Origin: Acidobacteriota bacterium
Lineage (GTDB): Bacteria > Acidobacteriota > Terriglobia > Acidiferrales > UBA7541
Length of the DNA: 6,471 nt
Direction: 5' to 3'
NCBI GenBank assembly: GCA_003224075.1
Contig: QHYF01000300.1
Location: forward strand, 1-6,471
Shown here in pieces: positions 5,833-6,471 of the stretch. Under the pieces are notes generated by a model. The model searched no databases and was not told the DNA's origin. It saw only the letters and a program-made list of their open reading frames with translations. Position 1 is the stretch's first letter. Every line of letters begins with the position of its first letter. Made by a program: the position numbers and the translations under genes.

Positions 5833-6471
5833 TCAGGAGCGGCGAATGGGCTTCTGAAGCGCCGCGATGCGTTCGGCCACGTCACGGTAGTCGATGTTCA
5901 TCGCGTAAACCTGGGAAAAGCTCTTGAGCGCCGCCTCAGGCTCGCCCGCCGATTCCTGAGCCACGCCTAAATCATACCGCAAGGCGAGTGTACTTTCCGG
6001 GTCCATGCCGGGGGTCTTCAGAGCGCGCTCGTACCAGATGGCCGCAATGGCCGGCTGGCCCTTTTCCATGAAAGCCAGGCCGAGCAGCGTGCAGCATTGC
6101 ATAGTGTAACGGAAAGCGCGCCCGCGTTCGTTGGCTTTGGCGACCTTTTGGAACTCGCTGATGGCCTCCTCAAGGAGCCCCATCTCGCGGAATGCGATGC
6201 CCAGGTTGTAGTGGGTCTCCAGGTCTTCTTCTTCGGCTCCCATCTCGCCGAGTTCGGCACGGAACTCGTCGAACACTTCCTTGAGCGGACCGGGTTCGGC
6301 GGAAGGTGCAGACGTGGCCTTTGGCTTCGCCGCCGGCTGGGCATTCGGCGTCGTTCCGGATAAAGCCGGTGAGAGCTTGTCCATCCCGAGCTGGTCGATT
6401 TCCTTGGCAAGATCGGCCAAGAATTCATCGGAATCGAAACCGCCGCCCGCAGGCGGCACGGAAGCTGCATT
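5833..6471 (-). CDS. TPR-repeat protein, C-terminal part (5' end beyond right edge)
   Basis: The 212 visible residues stay open to the right edge (codons AAT GCA GCT TCC precede GTG 6459), so the start is probably off the window; GTG 6459 is only the first in-window candidate. After an acidic stretch, DSDEFLADLAKEIDQLG, comes an Ala/Pro-rich linker, a short acidic helix (PLKEVFDEFRAEL) and three TPR units. These are roughly ETHYNLGIAFREMGLLEEAI..., TLLGLAFMEKGQPAIAAIWY... and LRYDLGVAQESAGEPEAALK..., with the spaced small/aromatic residues of the 34-residue TPR fold. It ends in a basic QKPIRRS tail. TPR arrays scaffold protein interactions; the partner is unknown. It is first of the visible minus-strand cluster, 32 nt upstream of the small membrane protein. 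Confidence 0.85.
   Translation of the reverse strand, partial: NAASVPPAGGGFDSDEFLADLAKEIDQLGMDKLSPALSGTTPNAQPAAKPKATSAPSAEPGPLKEVFDEFRAELGEMGAEEEDLETHYNLGIAFREMGLLEEAISEFQKVAKANERGRAFRYTMQCCTLLGLAFMEKGQPAIAAIWYERALKTPGMDPESTLALRYDLGVAQESAGEPEAALKSFSQVYAMNIDYRDVAERIAALQKPIRRS

Overview
The window reads as ordinary chromosomal DNA from a GC-rich Gram-negative bacterium. My best guess is an acidobacterium. This rests on the gene styles (a short single-haem cytochrome c with a long linker, a TenI-like ThiE, a DinB_2 protein) and on overall resemblance to that phylum, so it is inference and not proof. There are no tRNAs, rRNAs, CRISPR arrays, transposases or phage genes.

Layout from left to right. 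(1) The left edge holds the 5' 150 codons of glmM (phosphoglucosamine mutase, minus strand). It is divided by a 251-nt divergent spacer from a plus-strand AI-2E/PerM-family permease starting at TTG 703. (2) The permease is followed after 84 nt by a secreted S1/P1-type zinc nuclease (start ATG 1858) with the complete zinc-ligand set. (3) Converging on the nuclease, with a 29-nt tail overlap, is a minus-strand two-gene unit: a predicted outer-membrane beta-barrel-like protein (3307-4200) and a periplasmic class I-type cytochrome c (2801-3310), joined by an ATGA stop/start overlap. (4) The 219-nt divergent region between the barrel gene and a plus-strand DinB-family protein (4420-4878) carries two near-identical 7-1-7 palindromes 51 bp apart, the most striking non-coding signal here. 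(5) A minus-strand cluster enters from the right edge: a TPR protein (5' end off the window), an 81-aa two-TM membrane protein, and a ThiE/TenI-family protein. The thiE stop directly abuts the dinB stop.

How they fit together: glmM serves cell-wall precursor synthesis. The nuclease, barrel and cytochrome are exported, and the last two are almost certainly co-translated and likely controlled through the palindrome pair, whose geometry resembles Fur-superfamily operators. The candidate worth following is this barrel/cytochrome unit with its double operator. I do not see an unmistakable new defence or mobile system. Coding density is high, and the only gene-free stretches are the two divergent spacers of about 250 and 219 nt.
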